Below are positions 6,879 to 14,629 of a DNA stretch of 29,999 nt, piece after piece. The translations under genes were made by a program, and so were the position numbers. Positions within the stretch are counted from its first letter, which is position 1. Each line of letters opens with the position of its first letter. The notes under the pieces were generated by a model. It was not told the origin of the DNA and made no database searches. It worked only from the letters and a program-made list of their open reading frames with translations. The stretch is taken from the IMG/VR virus record IMGVR_UViG_3300027963_000237, positions 1-29,999 of that record, one strand, 5' to 3'. The DNA is from a virus.

Positions 6879-7634
6879 ATGATGATTGAAAATATAATTA
6901 GACGAGTTCTTAGGGAAATGAGAAATTTGAATGAATCCACGACTGGCTTGGATGAATTCTTAAATAGTGTTACCAATAGATATCCCGAAACAATTGACTA
7001 CATTGATAAAATTAAGTCGTTTATTGAGGAATCTAGATGTAAAAAGATTGAAGTTGCTAGATTCAAACATCCAGCATTAGGGTTAGCTCTACATAATGGT
7101 GTATTACTTAATCAGAATATATTTTTTCAATCATTACCTAATTTTTTATTTATTTTATTTCATGAAATTGCCCATCAATACCAATATAAAAAGTATGGTG
7201 ATGAGAAGATGTATGAATTCTATTTGGGTGAGATAGGTGTTAGAGAAGCGGCCATCTTAATGAAAAAACTTGAAATGGTTGCTGATGAATTTGCTACTAG
7301 AAAAGTTAGAGAATTTGTAAGAATGGGTTTAATTTCACAACCAAATACACCTGGGTTAGCACAATATAATAATGTTTCTTTATCTTATTTTGAAAATTTT
7401 ATATCACAAATTAAAAATGAGATATTAAGGAAAGGTTACAATAATTTTGATCAAGTTGCTGAATTATTTTATAATATGATTAAAATGAATGAGAATAATA
7501 GTAACATTTTTAATCGACAAGAAATGAAGGAGGGGGAAATCACTGAAAAGTGTTGGTCGGGATATACTCAAAAAGGTATGAAGACAATGTTTGGTAAGAG
7601 ATACCCTAATTGTGTAAAGAAAACAAAAAAATGA
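6879..7634 (+). CDS. Tagged HExxH zinc metallopeptidase, 251 aa
   Basis: After the tag (MMIENIIRRVLREM, ending L-R-E; a second ATG three bases in is an equally good start) comes a metallopeptidase domain. Zinc ligands are the HEIAH motif (His95, Glu96, His99) and, downstream, the EMVAD motif at 132-136, which matches the ExxAD third-ligand pattern of gluzincins such as M48. The C-terminus carries a detached Cys/Gly/Lys motif (CWSGYTQKGMKTMFGKRYPN, about 226-245) that I recall as a recurrent tail of phage proteins of other kinds. It overlaps the next gene by ATGA. Target unknown: a capsid, host envelope or host cytosol substrate are all possible. Confidence 0.75.
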   Translation: MMIENIIRRVLREMRNLNESTTGLDEFLNSVTNRYPETIDYIDKIKSFIEESRCKKIEVARFKHPALGLALHNGVLLNQNIFFQSLPNFLFILFHEIAHQYQYKKYGDEKMYEFYLGEIGVREAAILMKKLEMVADEFATRKVREFVRMGLISQPNTPGLAQYNNVSLSYFENFISQIKNEILRKGYNNFDQVAELFYNMIKMNENNSNIFNRQEMKEGEITEKCWSGYTQKGMKTMFGKRYPNCVKKTKK

Positions 7635-8485
7635 TCTTAAAAGAGAGAATAAAAAAAGTTTTGAGGGACTATTTGTTTGAGTCGGACCCAAAAGTTGGTA
7701 CAGGAAAAAAACCAAAGGGTTCTGATAGAAGACTATATACTGATGAAAACCCAAAGGACACTATATCAGTCAAGTTTAGAACAAAACAAGACATTATAGA
7801 TACATTGAATAAAAAAAGTTTCAAGTCAAAGTCACATGCTAGACAATCTCAGATTATAAATTTAATTCACCAAAGACTGAGGGTTGCATTAGCAAGAGCA
7901 AAAGACCCTGAAGTAAAGAAAAGATTAAGAACGGCATTTGAATATATTGAATCTAAAAAAGAACAATCTAAAATTAAGACTCAGAGAATCAATAAGACCA
8001 TCAAAGAAATAGTTACCGATAAAAAAGTAATTTGTGACAATTGTGGATGGTCTTGGGATATTTCAGATGGGGGTGATGATCTATACATCTGTCATAAATG
8101 TGGAAACGATAATGAACCTACAGTAGGAATGATGTTTGAATCAAAGAGTAATAAATATGATAAGTTTATTACTTATTGTAAGAGATTTTTAGATCTTAAA
8201 GATATTCCTGAAATAATTTATAATAACACATCCAAATTTGAAAAAGAACACAAATCGTTCGGACTTTACGATCAATTAAAGGATCAGATAATAGTATCAA
8301 CACATAAAAGAAATGTTGGTGATATTATGAGAACAATTGCCCACGAATTGGTACATTACCAACAAAAAACTCTTCACCGTAAAGGGAAGAGTTCTGCAGG
8401 TTCCAAACATGAGAATGAAGCAAATGCTATTGCCGGTGAAATCGTGAGAAAATACAGGCAAAAACATCCCGAAATCTTCAGTTAA
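7631..8485 (+). CDS. Tagged protein with zinc ribbon and HExxH metallopeptidase domain, 284 aa
   Basis: The ATG at 7631, overlapping the previous stop, is chosen because it restores the tag MILKERIKKVLRDYLFE. Residues about 27-118 form a basic helical domain (RQSQIINLIHQRLR) that I recall from other phage proteins as a domain of unknown function. Residues 135-157 are a zinc ribbon (CDNC, CHKC). The C-terminal part holds HELVH (His238, Glu239, His242) with a likely third ligand in ENEANAIAG (Glu263), a minimal metallopeptidase. A second FES site (MMFES, near 168-171) resembles the end of the tag (YLFES), so an internal cleavage between ribbon and protease is conceivable. Confidence 0.75.
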   Translation: MILKERIKKVLRDYLFESDPKVGTGKKPKGSDRRLYTDENPKDTISVKFRTKQDIIDTLNKKSFKSKSHARQSQIINLIHQRLRVALARAKDPEVKKRLRTAFEYIESKKEQSKIKTQRINKTIKEIVTDKKVICDNCGWSWDISDGGDDLYICHKCGNDNEPTVGMMFESKSNKYDKFITYCKRFLDLKDIPEIIYNNTSKFEKEHKSFGLYDQLKDQIIVSTHKRNVGDIMRTIAHELVHYQQKTLHRKGKSSAGSKHENEANAIAGEIVRKYRQKHPEIFS

Positions 8486-8490
8486 TTACC

Positions 8491-8682
8491 TTAAACCAAT
8501 ACTACCTTAATTCCAAATTGTAATCCCAACCAGTTAATATAATATTCGGGATTATGAAGGATATCACGTTTTTGTGACCATTTATTTTTCAGGTAAAGAT
8601 GAGATAACACGATTTCAGGAATTACTCTAATAGTGGTAGTATCCCACAACCACATATTTTCAAATGTAAATTTAATTTTCAT
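8491..8682 (-). CDS. Unknown small protein, 63 aa
   Basis: A Trp-rich 63-residue protein whose start overlaps the end of the upstream gene by 11 bases, so the pair is translationally coupled. It converges on the stop of the metallopeptidase gene with only five bases between. No family or membrane segment is recognised. Confidence 0.55.
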   Translation of the reverse strand: MKIKFTFENMWLWDTTTIRVIPEIVLSHLYLKNKWSQKRDILHNPEYYINWLGLQFGIKVVLV

Positions 8683-8833
8683 ACATTTCTTGGTTTTCCG
8701 CGTTTAATACATATTCTCTGATAAGTTTACCCAATACCATATCATTAGGTATGCTTTTAACCAATTCAACAACATAGATAGGATCTACGTTCTGAGAGGT
8801 TTTAACGATTTTTTCATCTATTTTCTGTCCCAT
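8672..8833 (-). CDS. Unknown small protein, 53 aa
   Basis: The frame runs upstream to 8872, but those codons lie in the terminator at 8845; the ATG at 8833 (MGQKIDEKIV) is preferred. The product is short, helical and acidic, with no recognised motif. It is coupled to the next small gene by an 11-base overlap. Confidence 0.5.
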   Translation of the reverse strand: MGQKIDEKIVKTSQNVDPIYVVELVKSIPNDMVLGKLIREYVLNAENQEMYEN

Positions 8834-8844
8834 GATTAAATAAT

Positions 8845-8873
8845 AAAAAAAGGTGATTGAATTATCAACCACC
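8845..8873 (-). terminator. Intrinsic terminator after the 8881 gene
   Basis: On the minus strand GGTGGTTGA pairs with TCAATCACC (one G-T pair) around TAAT, followed by TTTTTTT. Confidence 0.75.
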
Positions 8874-8880
8874 CACCACG

Positions 8881-9510
8881 TTAATTTTTTGATATCTTTT
8901 CTTCATCAATATCATAATAAAATGAATTGGTGTCTTCTGTTATCCACCTATCTGACACTGACTCAACTGATAGTAGTTCGGTATCTACTTTAATATTTTT
9001 AGGTTGGATTGGAAATTCTTTTGTTACCCAATTTGAATCTTTCCAAAATATTCTGTTGTTTGGCATACATAACAAATATCCATCATCTGTTTGTAGAACG
9101 TGACCACATTTATAATCACTTGGTTCATCACTATATGGATTATTTTGCCAATCAATTGTAAACATATATGTTGCCCAAACAAATGTCTTATCTTTCATTA
9201 TTACCTTACATCGTTTCTCTTTAAGGTATTCGTAATTTATTACGGTAACATCGTTATCAAAACAATCCCATAATTGTTTGAAATGAAACGGAACGTCTTG
9301 GGTAGGTTCCTTCATATAAATCTCCGAGATTGGTACTCTTGATCTTAGCATCCCATAATCTGTCATTATATGGAATGTTAATATTTTTCCTGTTATTGAC
9401 TGAATTGCGAATGCATAACAATCGTGAAATATATTTGAGTCTTTATCGTTTTTTGTAAAATACGATTGTCTAACCAAACACTTAAAAAAGGGAATATTTG
9501 AATTTAACAT
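8881..9510 (-). CDS. Conserved phage protein of unknown function, 209 aa
   Basis: The sequence starts SNIPFFKCLVR and contains FHIMTDYGMLRSRVPI, QLWDCF, MFTIDW and PNNRIFW, a set of motifs I recognise from a family widely present in large phages and annotated only as hypothetical. There is no signal peptide. It is beta-rich and Trp/Cys-containing. A TATTTATG variant of the late-type motif lies seven bases before the ATG. The family's role is not known to me. Confidence 0.7.
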   Translation of the reverse strand: MLNSNIPFFKCLVRQSYFTKNDKDSNIFHDCYAFAIQSITGKILTFHIMTDYGMLRSRVPISEIYMKEPTQDVPFHFKQLWDCFDNDVTVINYEYLKEKRCKVIMKDKTFVWATYMFTIDWQNNPYSDEPSDYKCGHVLQTDDGYLLCMPNNRIFWKDSNWVTKEFPIQPKNIKVDTELLSVESVSDRWITEDTNSFYYDIDEEKISKN

Positions 9511-9523
9511 ATTATCATAAATA

Positions 9524-9555
9524 TAAAAAAATCCCCGAAAAAGTGATCGGGGATT
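9524..9555 (-). terminator. Intrinsic terminator after the 9565 gene
   Basis: Minus-strand AATCCCCG and CGGGGATT pair (8 bp), followed by a T-run. The stem and its left flank are nearly the same as in the terminator at 10041, suggesting a copied element. Confidence 0.8.
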
Positions 9556-9564
9556 GTTAAATTT

Positions 9565-10023
9565 TTAATCAGTATATATTGAGTTAGACTCCCAACTAAT
9601 GATTTTGGGTATCATATAAACATCGTGTGTTATCGTATTATTCCCACCTAAAATATTAGGAACTATGACTCTAGTTGCATGATTGATACTTCCCGATGAT
9701 GTTCCAAAGGTACTTAAAAATTTATTATGTAGTCGGCCACTAGGTAGAACTTTTATATACACAACAATCGGTTTTAATTGTTTAAAAAAAAAATTGAAAA
9801 CATATTGATTTGCTTGTGCCGACAAGGTGTAATTGTTTGGATTGATGACTGTTGCAATTCCAAATGTATCAACTTCATAAAGTACAATTTGAATATCCTG
9901 AAATGATGGAAGGTAATTTTGACTATTTGTGTGAATAGTCACTTTCATATATTGATGTAAATTTGTCTGAGTGTATCCCACCAATCCGATTAGTAGAAGT
10001 ACGAAAGTTAATAGTTTTCTCAT
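9565..10023 (-). CDS. Secreted small protein, 152 aa
   Basis: Residues 1-19 are a Sec signal peptide (Lys/Leu-rich, ending GYTQ). The mature part is beta-rich with many Asn, Val and Ile and no recognised domain. It has its own terminator, and the start is preceded by a variant late-type motif (TATTTAC). In a phage such a protein could act in the host envelope during lysis, or be part of the virion after export; neither is supported by a motif. Confidence 0.65.
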   Translation of the reverse strand: MRKLLTFVLLLIGLVGYTQTNLHQYMKVTIHTNSQNYLPSFQDIQIVLYEVDTFGIATVINPNNYTLSAQANQYVFNFFFKQLKPIVVYIKVLPSGRLHNKFLSTFGTSSGSINHATRVIVPNILGGNNTITHDVYMIPKIISWESNSIYTD

Positions 10024-10040
10024 ATGATGTAAATATACAA

Positions 10041-10069
10041 CAAAAATCCCCGAAGTCGTATCGGGGATT
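10041..10069 (-). terminator. Intrinsic terminator after the endolysin gene
   Basis: AATCCCCG (10045-10052) pairs with CGGGGATT (10062-10069), with a T-run on the minus strand. Confidence 0.8.
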
Positions 10070-10078
10070 GTTAAATTT

Positions 10079-10675
10079 TTATTTAAGTATTCCGTAGAAT
10101 TTTTTGAATTCTTGTATTCTATGGGTTAATCCGATAGTCCCGCCATTAACTCGTTTAGTTACTGATGTTACAACAGCGTCTGTATCACCCTTTGCTGAGA
10201 TTTCATTTAACTTATTTTTATGGAAGAACCAAGCCGCGGATAACAACGGATATTTTGTTGCAACCAAGTCAGGATTGTTTGTGATGTCATCATCTACAAA
10301 CTTATCAAACTCTTGATAATTCGCTTTACCTGTCAATTGGATGTAACCTCTACCTCTGAATTTCCAACCTTCTTTAGATGGTTCATCACCATTACCCATA
10401 CGAGAGGCATAAACTCTTGATGCAATCTTCTCAGGATTACGAGCATATTGTTCGTTTAATGTTCCCGCAAAATACTTTGGAAAGATTTTCTTCAATCCAT
10501 CTGCAGAATAGTTTAGGTTTTCAGAAACCGCTTTGAAGTTTCCGCTTTCGTGAGCACATTGTGCTAAAAAATGTGCAAGTTCTAATGGTGTATCCATTCC
10601 AAATTTTTGAACCACCATTGGGATTTGTGCCAATACCGAATCGGGTATGTGACCTTTAAGTTTGTTTATATCCAT
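10079..10675 (-). CDS. Endolysin, glycoside hydrolase family 19 (chitinase-like)
   Basis: A 198-residue single-domain GH19 enzyme. The family signature is clear: HESGNF with the catalytic acid Glu43, SENLNY with a second Glu52, then FRGRGYIQLTGKANY, which lines the substrate cleft. In phages this family cuts the glycan strands of peptidoglycan and serves as endolysin. There is no signal peptide, so it would need a holin to reach the wall; the candidates are at 2515 and 2728. A TATTTATA late-type motif lies 14 bases upstream, fitting late expression, and a terminator follows. Confidence 0.9.
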   Translation of the reverse strand: MDINKLKGHIPDSVLAQIPMVVQKFGMDTPLELAHFLAQCAHESGNFKAVSENLNYSADGLKKIFPKYFAGTLNEQYARNPEKIASRVYASRMGNGDEPSKEGWKFRGRGYIQLTGKANYQEFDKFVDDDITNNPDLVATKYPLLSAAWFFHKNKLNEISAKGDTDAVVTSVTKRVNGGTIGLTHRIQEFKKFYGILK

Positions 10676-10689
10676 AAATCATGTTTTTA

Positions 10690-10699
10690 TATAAATATC
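10690..10699 (-). promoter_or_regulatory. Late-type motif before endolysin
   Basis: Minus-strand GATATTTATA, identical to the motif before the holin-like gene at 2515. Confidence 0.5.
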
Positions 10700-10701
10700 A
10701 C

Positions 10702-10726
10702 AAAAAAGAGGACTGAAGTCCTCTTT
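10702..10726 (-). terminator. Intrinsic terminator after the 10737 gene
   Basis: AAAGAGGAC pairs perfectly with GTCCTCTTT around TGAA; a T-run follows on the minus strand. Confidence 0.8.
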
Positions 10727-10736
10727 GTGTAAATAA

Positions 10737-11057
10737 TTAGTCTCTCATTTTTCGTGTTTTAATCTTAAGAGGTCTATCGAACATTCTCTTATTTTTGTTA
10801 AACTGGAATTTTCTGTCCTTTTCTGTACCACCGAGCCATTTGTCACCCATAGGTGGGTATTTCTCATTAAATGATTCAAAATCATCAAACTCTTCCATGT
10901 CAAAATCTTCATCATTACCCATATCATCACGAGAAACCATAAAGTCTTCTTCATCATACCAATTCTCATCATCAAAAGAAGCGTATTTTTGTTCTTTGAT
11001 TACTTTTTTTACGATTCTAATCAAATCGTTTTCTGTTAGTCTTACAATTTTTGCCAT
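10737..11057 (-). CDS. Tagged acidic protein, 106 aa
   Basis: The N-terminus MAKIVRLTENDLIRIVKKVI then KEQ is a full tag of the TEN/TES type ending in I-K-E. It is followed by a strongly acidic, Asp/Glu/Met-rich stretch (about residues 28-66) and a basic tail ending KTRKMRD. The sharp acidic-to-basic change is unlike a folded enzyme and recalls DNA- or scaffold-associated head proteins. TATTTATA lies upstream. A packaged internal protein is the working guess. Confidence 0.7.
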   Translation of the reverse strand: MAKIVRLTENDLIRIVKKVIKEQKYASFDDENWYDEEDFMVSRDDMGNDEDFDMEEFDDFESFNEKYPPMGDKWLGGTEKDRKFQFNKNKRMFDRPLKIKTRKMRD

Positions 11058-11070
11058 AACTTTTTTTTAT

Positions 11071-11078
11071 TATAAATA
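11071..11078 (-). promoter_or_regulatory. Late-type motif before tagged acidic protein
   Basis: Minus-strand TATTTATA, 13 bases before the ATG at 11057. Confidence 0.45.
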
Positions 11079-11082
11079 TATC

Positions 11083-12678
11083 TTATTCTACGATTTGTCC
11101 TAAAAGTTGTTTAACGGACAAGACTTTTTTTGGTTCATCTACAATTAGTTCAAAAGGTCCAATATATTTTTTATAATTACCTGAATTAATGTAATAGTAT
11201 TTCCATATGGATGGTAATGTCAATGTCATTTCATTGGTAGTAGTTATCCATGTTGCTTTACCTGTCACTGCATTAAATCCATAAACCTCAACCATATCTT
11301 CTTTGTTTTTTACAAATTGAAAATATATGGAATCTAGATGTTGAAAATATTTTACTTCTTGAAGATTTAATACATTATAGGTAAAATTGGCCCATACTGT
11401 AGAAGATGTTACACACTGCAGAGAGGACATCATCATAAGTTGAATATCTGTAGATCCAACTACCCAAGCGGTGTCAGTATATTCAGGACCATTTCCAACA
11501 AAGAAATCATTTTTATACCATTCATAATAAGGAGTAGGTCCCCCATTAGTTGGATTAGCGGTTAAAGTGATTGTCGACTTCCTATTTACAGAGGGTGAAC
11601 CTAAAATCGTAACTGCGGTAGGTACTTTTGATACTATACCTACTTGTATTGTATTAGAATTAATAGTAGTAGTTGTAACACATGACAGAGTTGATGTCAT
11701 AGTACAAGATACAACATCATTATTTTTTAAATTAGAAGGAGTGAAGAATATAAACGTTGAATTAGATCCAACATTCACACCATTTACTTTCCATTGAAAA
11801 GTAGGAGTACCACCATATCGAGATAAGGCGGTGAAAAATAAAGTGGTACCTTCACAAACATTAGTTACTGGTACATCATTAGTAATGCTATGGGTTGGTG
11901 TAACTCTTGTGGTCACATTCATTGATATTGTATTACTTGTGGCAGTAGTTGTTGTTAAACAAGACGCATTAGAAGTCATTACACAACTAACTGTGTTACC
12001 TTGAGCCAATGCTGTTGAAGAGTAGGTGGGTCCTGTTGCAACATTCACACCATTCACTCTCCATTGGTATGTAGGAGTTAAACCTCCATTGGTAGGTGTA
12101 GGTGTAAAAGTTACATTAGTTCCTTGACATATATTATTACTACTAGCATTAATAGTAATTGATGGTGATACTGTATTTGTTTGGAATAATTGGATTTCAC
12201 CAATTTGCATTGAGTTAGCTAGACCGACATTGCATAAAGATGGAAATACGATTCTATACCAAGAATAGGATGTTGTATTTGTGAAGTTAAAACTCCTAGT
12301 AAGGAATCTATTAGAGTTGCAAGGGATGTTTCCTGATGTAATAGTAGTCCACGAAGATCCATTATTACTACCTTCAATGGTATAGTTAACAGGATCCCTT
12401 TCAGGAAAATCATTAGCTGTAGTTAAATCCATTCTATTTGCTATAGAATTTCTTCCTGTGTTAACAACTAGACCAGTATTTGTTTTATTAAAATTTAAGT
12501 ACTTAGTACCACTATTTCCATCAATAGCTTTGGTTACATCTTCACCAAATGGAGGTGAACCTGGGTTGACTTGAGTAATACTCATACTTGGTGTAAAAAT
12601 TGCACATTGAGAACTACATTGTGCCCAAGAAAGTGTGAAAATTAGTGTGAAAATTGAAATAAATAATAACTTTTTCAT
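11083..12678 (-). CDS. Secreted discoidin/Ig-like repeat protein
   Basis: The ATG at 12678 is chosen because it opens a signal peptide (MKKLLFISIFTLIFTLSWAQ). Next comes a discoidin (F5/8 type C) galactose-binding-like domain, about residues 35-170, with AIDGNSGTKYLNF and YTIEGSNNGSSWT. Three Ig/PKD-like repeats follow (about 175-440), each with GGxTPxYQW-like and VSCxMTS-like strands. The C-terminal region ends KKVLSVKQLLGQIVE, reminiscent of the LLGQ tail of Bacteroidota type IX secretion signals. The design is that of a host surface protein, so the gene may have been captured from a host; a decoration or adhesion role is likely. Confidence 0.75.
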   Translation of the reverse strand: MKKLLFISIFTLIFTLSWAQCSSQCAIFTPSMSITQVNPGSPPFGEDVTKAIDGNSGTKYLNFNKTNTGLVVNTGRNSIANRMDLTTANDFPERDPVNYTIEGSNNGSSWTTITSGNIPCNSNRFLTRSFNFTNTTSYSWYRIVFPSLCNVGLANSMQIGEIQLFQTNTVSPSITINASSNNICQGTNVTFTPTPTNGGLTPTYQWRVNGVNVATGPTYSSTALAQGNTVSCVMTSNASCLTTTTATSNTISMNVTTRVTPTHSITNDVPVTNVCEGTTLFFTALSRYGGTPTFQWKVNGVNVGSNSTFIFFTPSNLKNNDVVSCTMTSTLSCVTTTTINSNTIQVGIVSKVPTAVTILGSPSVNRKSTITLTANPTNGGPTPYYEWYKNDFFVGNGPEYTDTAWVVGSTDIQLMMMSSLQCVTSSTVWANFTYNVLNLQEVKYFQHLDSIYFQFVKNKEDMVEVYGFNAVTGKATWITTTNEMTLTLPSIWKYYYINSGNYKKYIGPFELIVDEPKKVLSVKQLLGQIVE

Positions 12679-12690
12679 GATGTCTTTTAA

Positions 12691-12698
12691 TATAAATA
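12691..12698 (-). promoter_or_regulatory. Late-type motif before discoidin/Ig protein
   Basis: Minus-strand TATTTATA, 12 bases before the ATG at 12678. Confidence 0.45.
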
Positions 12699-12706
12699 CC
12701 ATGACC

Positions 12707-12952
12707 TTATCTGATTACCGTGTCTCCAACAAAATATTTATTTGAAGAATCTTTGAAGGATCTTTCATATAATAATCCCGCGGATCTTTCAAAATCTGTG
12801 GAATAATAGTACTTTGAAATTCCTTTTGGATATTTCTTACCTTTGTTTGTTTTGTTTAGTTTTACAACGATGTAATACACCTGTTTTGGTTCTTTTTCTA
12901 TTTCAAAACACGAACTCATGAGTAATAATGACAACAATAATATCTTCTTCAT
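12707..12952 (-). CDS. Small lipoprotein, 81 aa
   Basis: A type II signal peptide with lipobox LMSSC (Cys15) predicts a lipid-anchored envelope protein. The mature part is basic and Tyr/Lys-rich with no recognised domain. It has a TATCTTTG host-type box 15 bases before the ATG, so it is probably expressed early and not with the late secreted protein downstream of it. Superinfection exclusion is a common job of such phage lipoproteins, but nothing here proves it. Confidence 0.65.
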   Translation of the reverse strand: MKKILLLSLLLMSSCFEIEKEPKQVYYIVVKLNKTNKGKKYPKGISKYYYSTDFERSAGLLYERSFKDSSNKYFVGDTVIR

Positions 12953-12967
12953 AACCTAATTTGGTTA

Positions 12968-12975
12968 CAAAGATA
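12968..12975 (-). promoter_or_regulatory. Host-type -7 box for the lipoprotein gene
   Basis: Minus-strand TATCTTTG, 15 bases before the ATG at 12952. The -33 region is weak and overlaps the terminator of the nadV gene. Confidence 0.55.
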
Positions 12976-13008
12976 ATAAAAAACCCCGAAAACTAAATCT
13001 CGGGGTTT
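12976..13008 (-). terminator. Intrinsic terminator after nadV
   Basis: AAACCCCG (12981-12988) pairs with CGGGGTTT (13001-13008); a T-run follows on the minus strand. Confidence 0.8.
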
Positions 13009-13028
13009 AACAAAATCAAAAAATATTA

Positions 13029-14579
13029 TTACAAACTTGTCTTAACTCTATCTCTGATTTCGGTTAATGTGGTTGTATTCATAAACTCACCATCTACATA
13101 GATTGGTTGTAACAATCCTGTGTCTTCGGTGTTCCAAGTAACCTTATCATACAAACCAATTTTGCCAGAATATAATTCTTCAACACACAAAAGACCTGTT
13201 GCCGATTTCTTAGTTCCATCATCTGTGATCGGATCTTTGAAGATCTCACGGGATTCAACCCAGTAGTTCTCATATTTACCGAACTTCTCTGTAACAATAT
13301 GACGACCAACCATACCATCATAAGGTTCGGATTTAACCTCAACATAGGTCGCTTTCATCGCGAATCCGAATGTATCACGAGTGTTATACTGATAGGTGAA
13401 TGATCCGATACCGAGTACCACGTTTGTTGAAGCAAATCCTTTGGATTCCAAACGACGGCAGATTTCATCGGCTCTCTCAATCGTAATTGAGTCACCATAG
13501 ATTGCTCCGATGTGTGGATCCAATACTTTGTAACCTTGTTCATTGATTGTTCCACCGAATACGTCCCAAAGCAACTCAATTACTCCTTTGTAGGCAGGAT
13601 ACAAAGCAATCTTGGTATGATACATATCTGGACCAGTATTCAAACCGCAGAGGATGTCAGCAGGATTTCCTGAGTCAGGACGAATAACCAACTTACCATC
13701 ACGAGCCATAATCTCTTCTTTCAAAGTAACAACATGTTCAGTACATACTTTCCATAAGTCCCAAGTATCAGATACAACTGATAAAATACCTGTTGGATAT
13801 GTTTCTAATAATCTACGGAAGGTACCAATCTCATCGTCTTTCCCACCTGAACACATTACTGAGTGTTCCGTTGCAGGAACTGAACCACAAATAAATTCGG
13901 TTTCACCATAGTACTTACGAGCACCATAGATGGTTGGTAATGAATCTGATCCTGAAAAAGAAGTTAAGTGTCCAAGTCCTGATGACACAACGGCATCAAC
14001 AGAGTCCATTCCCCTCATTGAGAAATCGTGACCTTGCCAATCAACAAACCAAGAGTTTGATGGGTCCGTCTTTTCCATCCAACCATTTAATACTTTTCTG
14101 TATTGTCGGGCAATTGTTGCCGAGGTCATAGGTTTCCACAACAGATTTGAAAGAATTGTTTCCAAATAATTGGTAATCCAATAAAAATCCGGATGTGTAT
14201 TGTAGATGGTTAATACGGGTACTTTAATTGGTGCTAAAGTCCCTTCCTCCAAAGATTTTACTTTAATAGGTAAGTACCCCAAATCGTGCAACGCTTCAAT
14301 GTGTGAAGTGTCATACGGCATACCCAAATACATTGAGAACTCTTTACGAATTTCTTCCACAACCTGTTCTTTTGGTTTTGAGAAGAATCCGTCCATAAAC
14401 ATTTCGTGAATTTGTTTCATCACCATTTGTGTTCCAAACACAACGACATCATTACAACCTTTCGGTGCGTGTTTGTTACTTCTTGGTGTAAAATTAGAAT
14501 ACACTAATGTTGTACCCTTTGGGTATTGCAGATGGTGTCCGGTTTTGTACCCATCAGTTAGTAAAAAAGGATTTATCAT
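13029..14579 (-). CDS. nadV: Nicotinamide phosphoribosyltransferase (NadV/Nampt-like, possibly Namat)
   Basis: This 516-residue protein is full length for the family (human NAMPT 491). Landmarks: TDGYKTGH near residue 8, SNFTPRSNKH, HDFSMRG (184-190), a substrate Asp at about 212 in SGSDSLP, the catalytic-type His239 in TEHSV, and RPDSGNP (300-306) for phosphate binding. Nampt joins nicotinamide and PRPP to make NMN. In phage NARP1 modules the Nampt-like enzyme (Namat) instead joins nicotinamide to ADP-ribose pyrophosphate, giving NAD+ directly. The prs-like gene upstream on the same strand supports such a module; sequence alone cannot choose between the two substrates. It has its own host-type promoter and a terminator. 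Confidence 0.93.
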   Translation of the reverse strand: MINPFLLTDGYKTGHHLQYPKGTTLVYSNFTPRSNKHAPKGCNDVVVFGTQMVMKQIHEMFMDGFFSKPKEQVVEEIRKEFSMYLGMPYDTSHIEALHDLGYLPIKVKSLEEGTLAPIKVPVLTIYNTHPDFYWITNYLETILSNLLWKPMTSATIARQYRKVLNGWMEKTDPSNSWFVDWQGHDFSMRGMDSVDAVVSSGLGHLTSFSGSDSLPTIYGARKYYGETEFICGSVPATEHSVMCSGGKDDEIGTFRRLLETYPTGILSVVSDTWDLWKVCTEHVVTLKEEIMARDGKLVIRPDSGNPADILCGLNTGPDMYHTKIALYPAYKGVIELLWDVFGGTINEQGYKVLDPHIGAIYGDSITIERADEICRRLESKGFASTNVVLGIGSFTYQYNTRDTFGFAMKATYVEVKSEPYDGMVGRHIVTEKFGKYENYWVESREIFKDPITDDGTKKSATGLLCVEELYSGKIGLYDKVTWNTEDTGLLQPIYVDGEFMNTTTLTEIRDRVKTSL

Positions 14580-14598
14580 AATTTGTTTTTTAACGTTA

Positions 14599-14629
14599 CA
14601 AAGTTAATGTTTATTTTTTAGAATTCAAA
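14599..14629 (-). promoter_or_regulatory. Host-type promoter for nadV
   Basis: Minus-strand TTTG (14626-14629), 19 bp, TAACTTTG (14599-14606); 19 bases to the ATG. The -33 box lies inside the 3' end of the HAD gene. Confidence 0.7.

Noticed and set aside
13654-13911. Plus-strand frame inside nadV
   Set aside because: It runs opposite to a well-supported enzyme gene with all motifs intact, and has no promoter or family.
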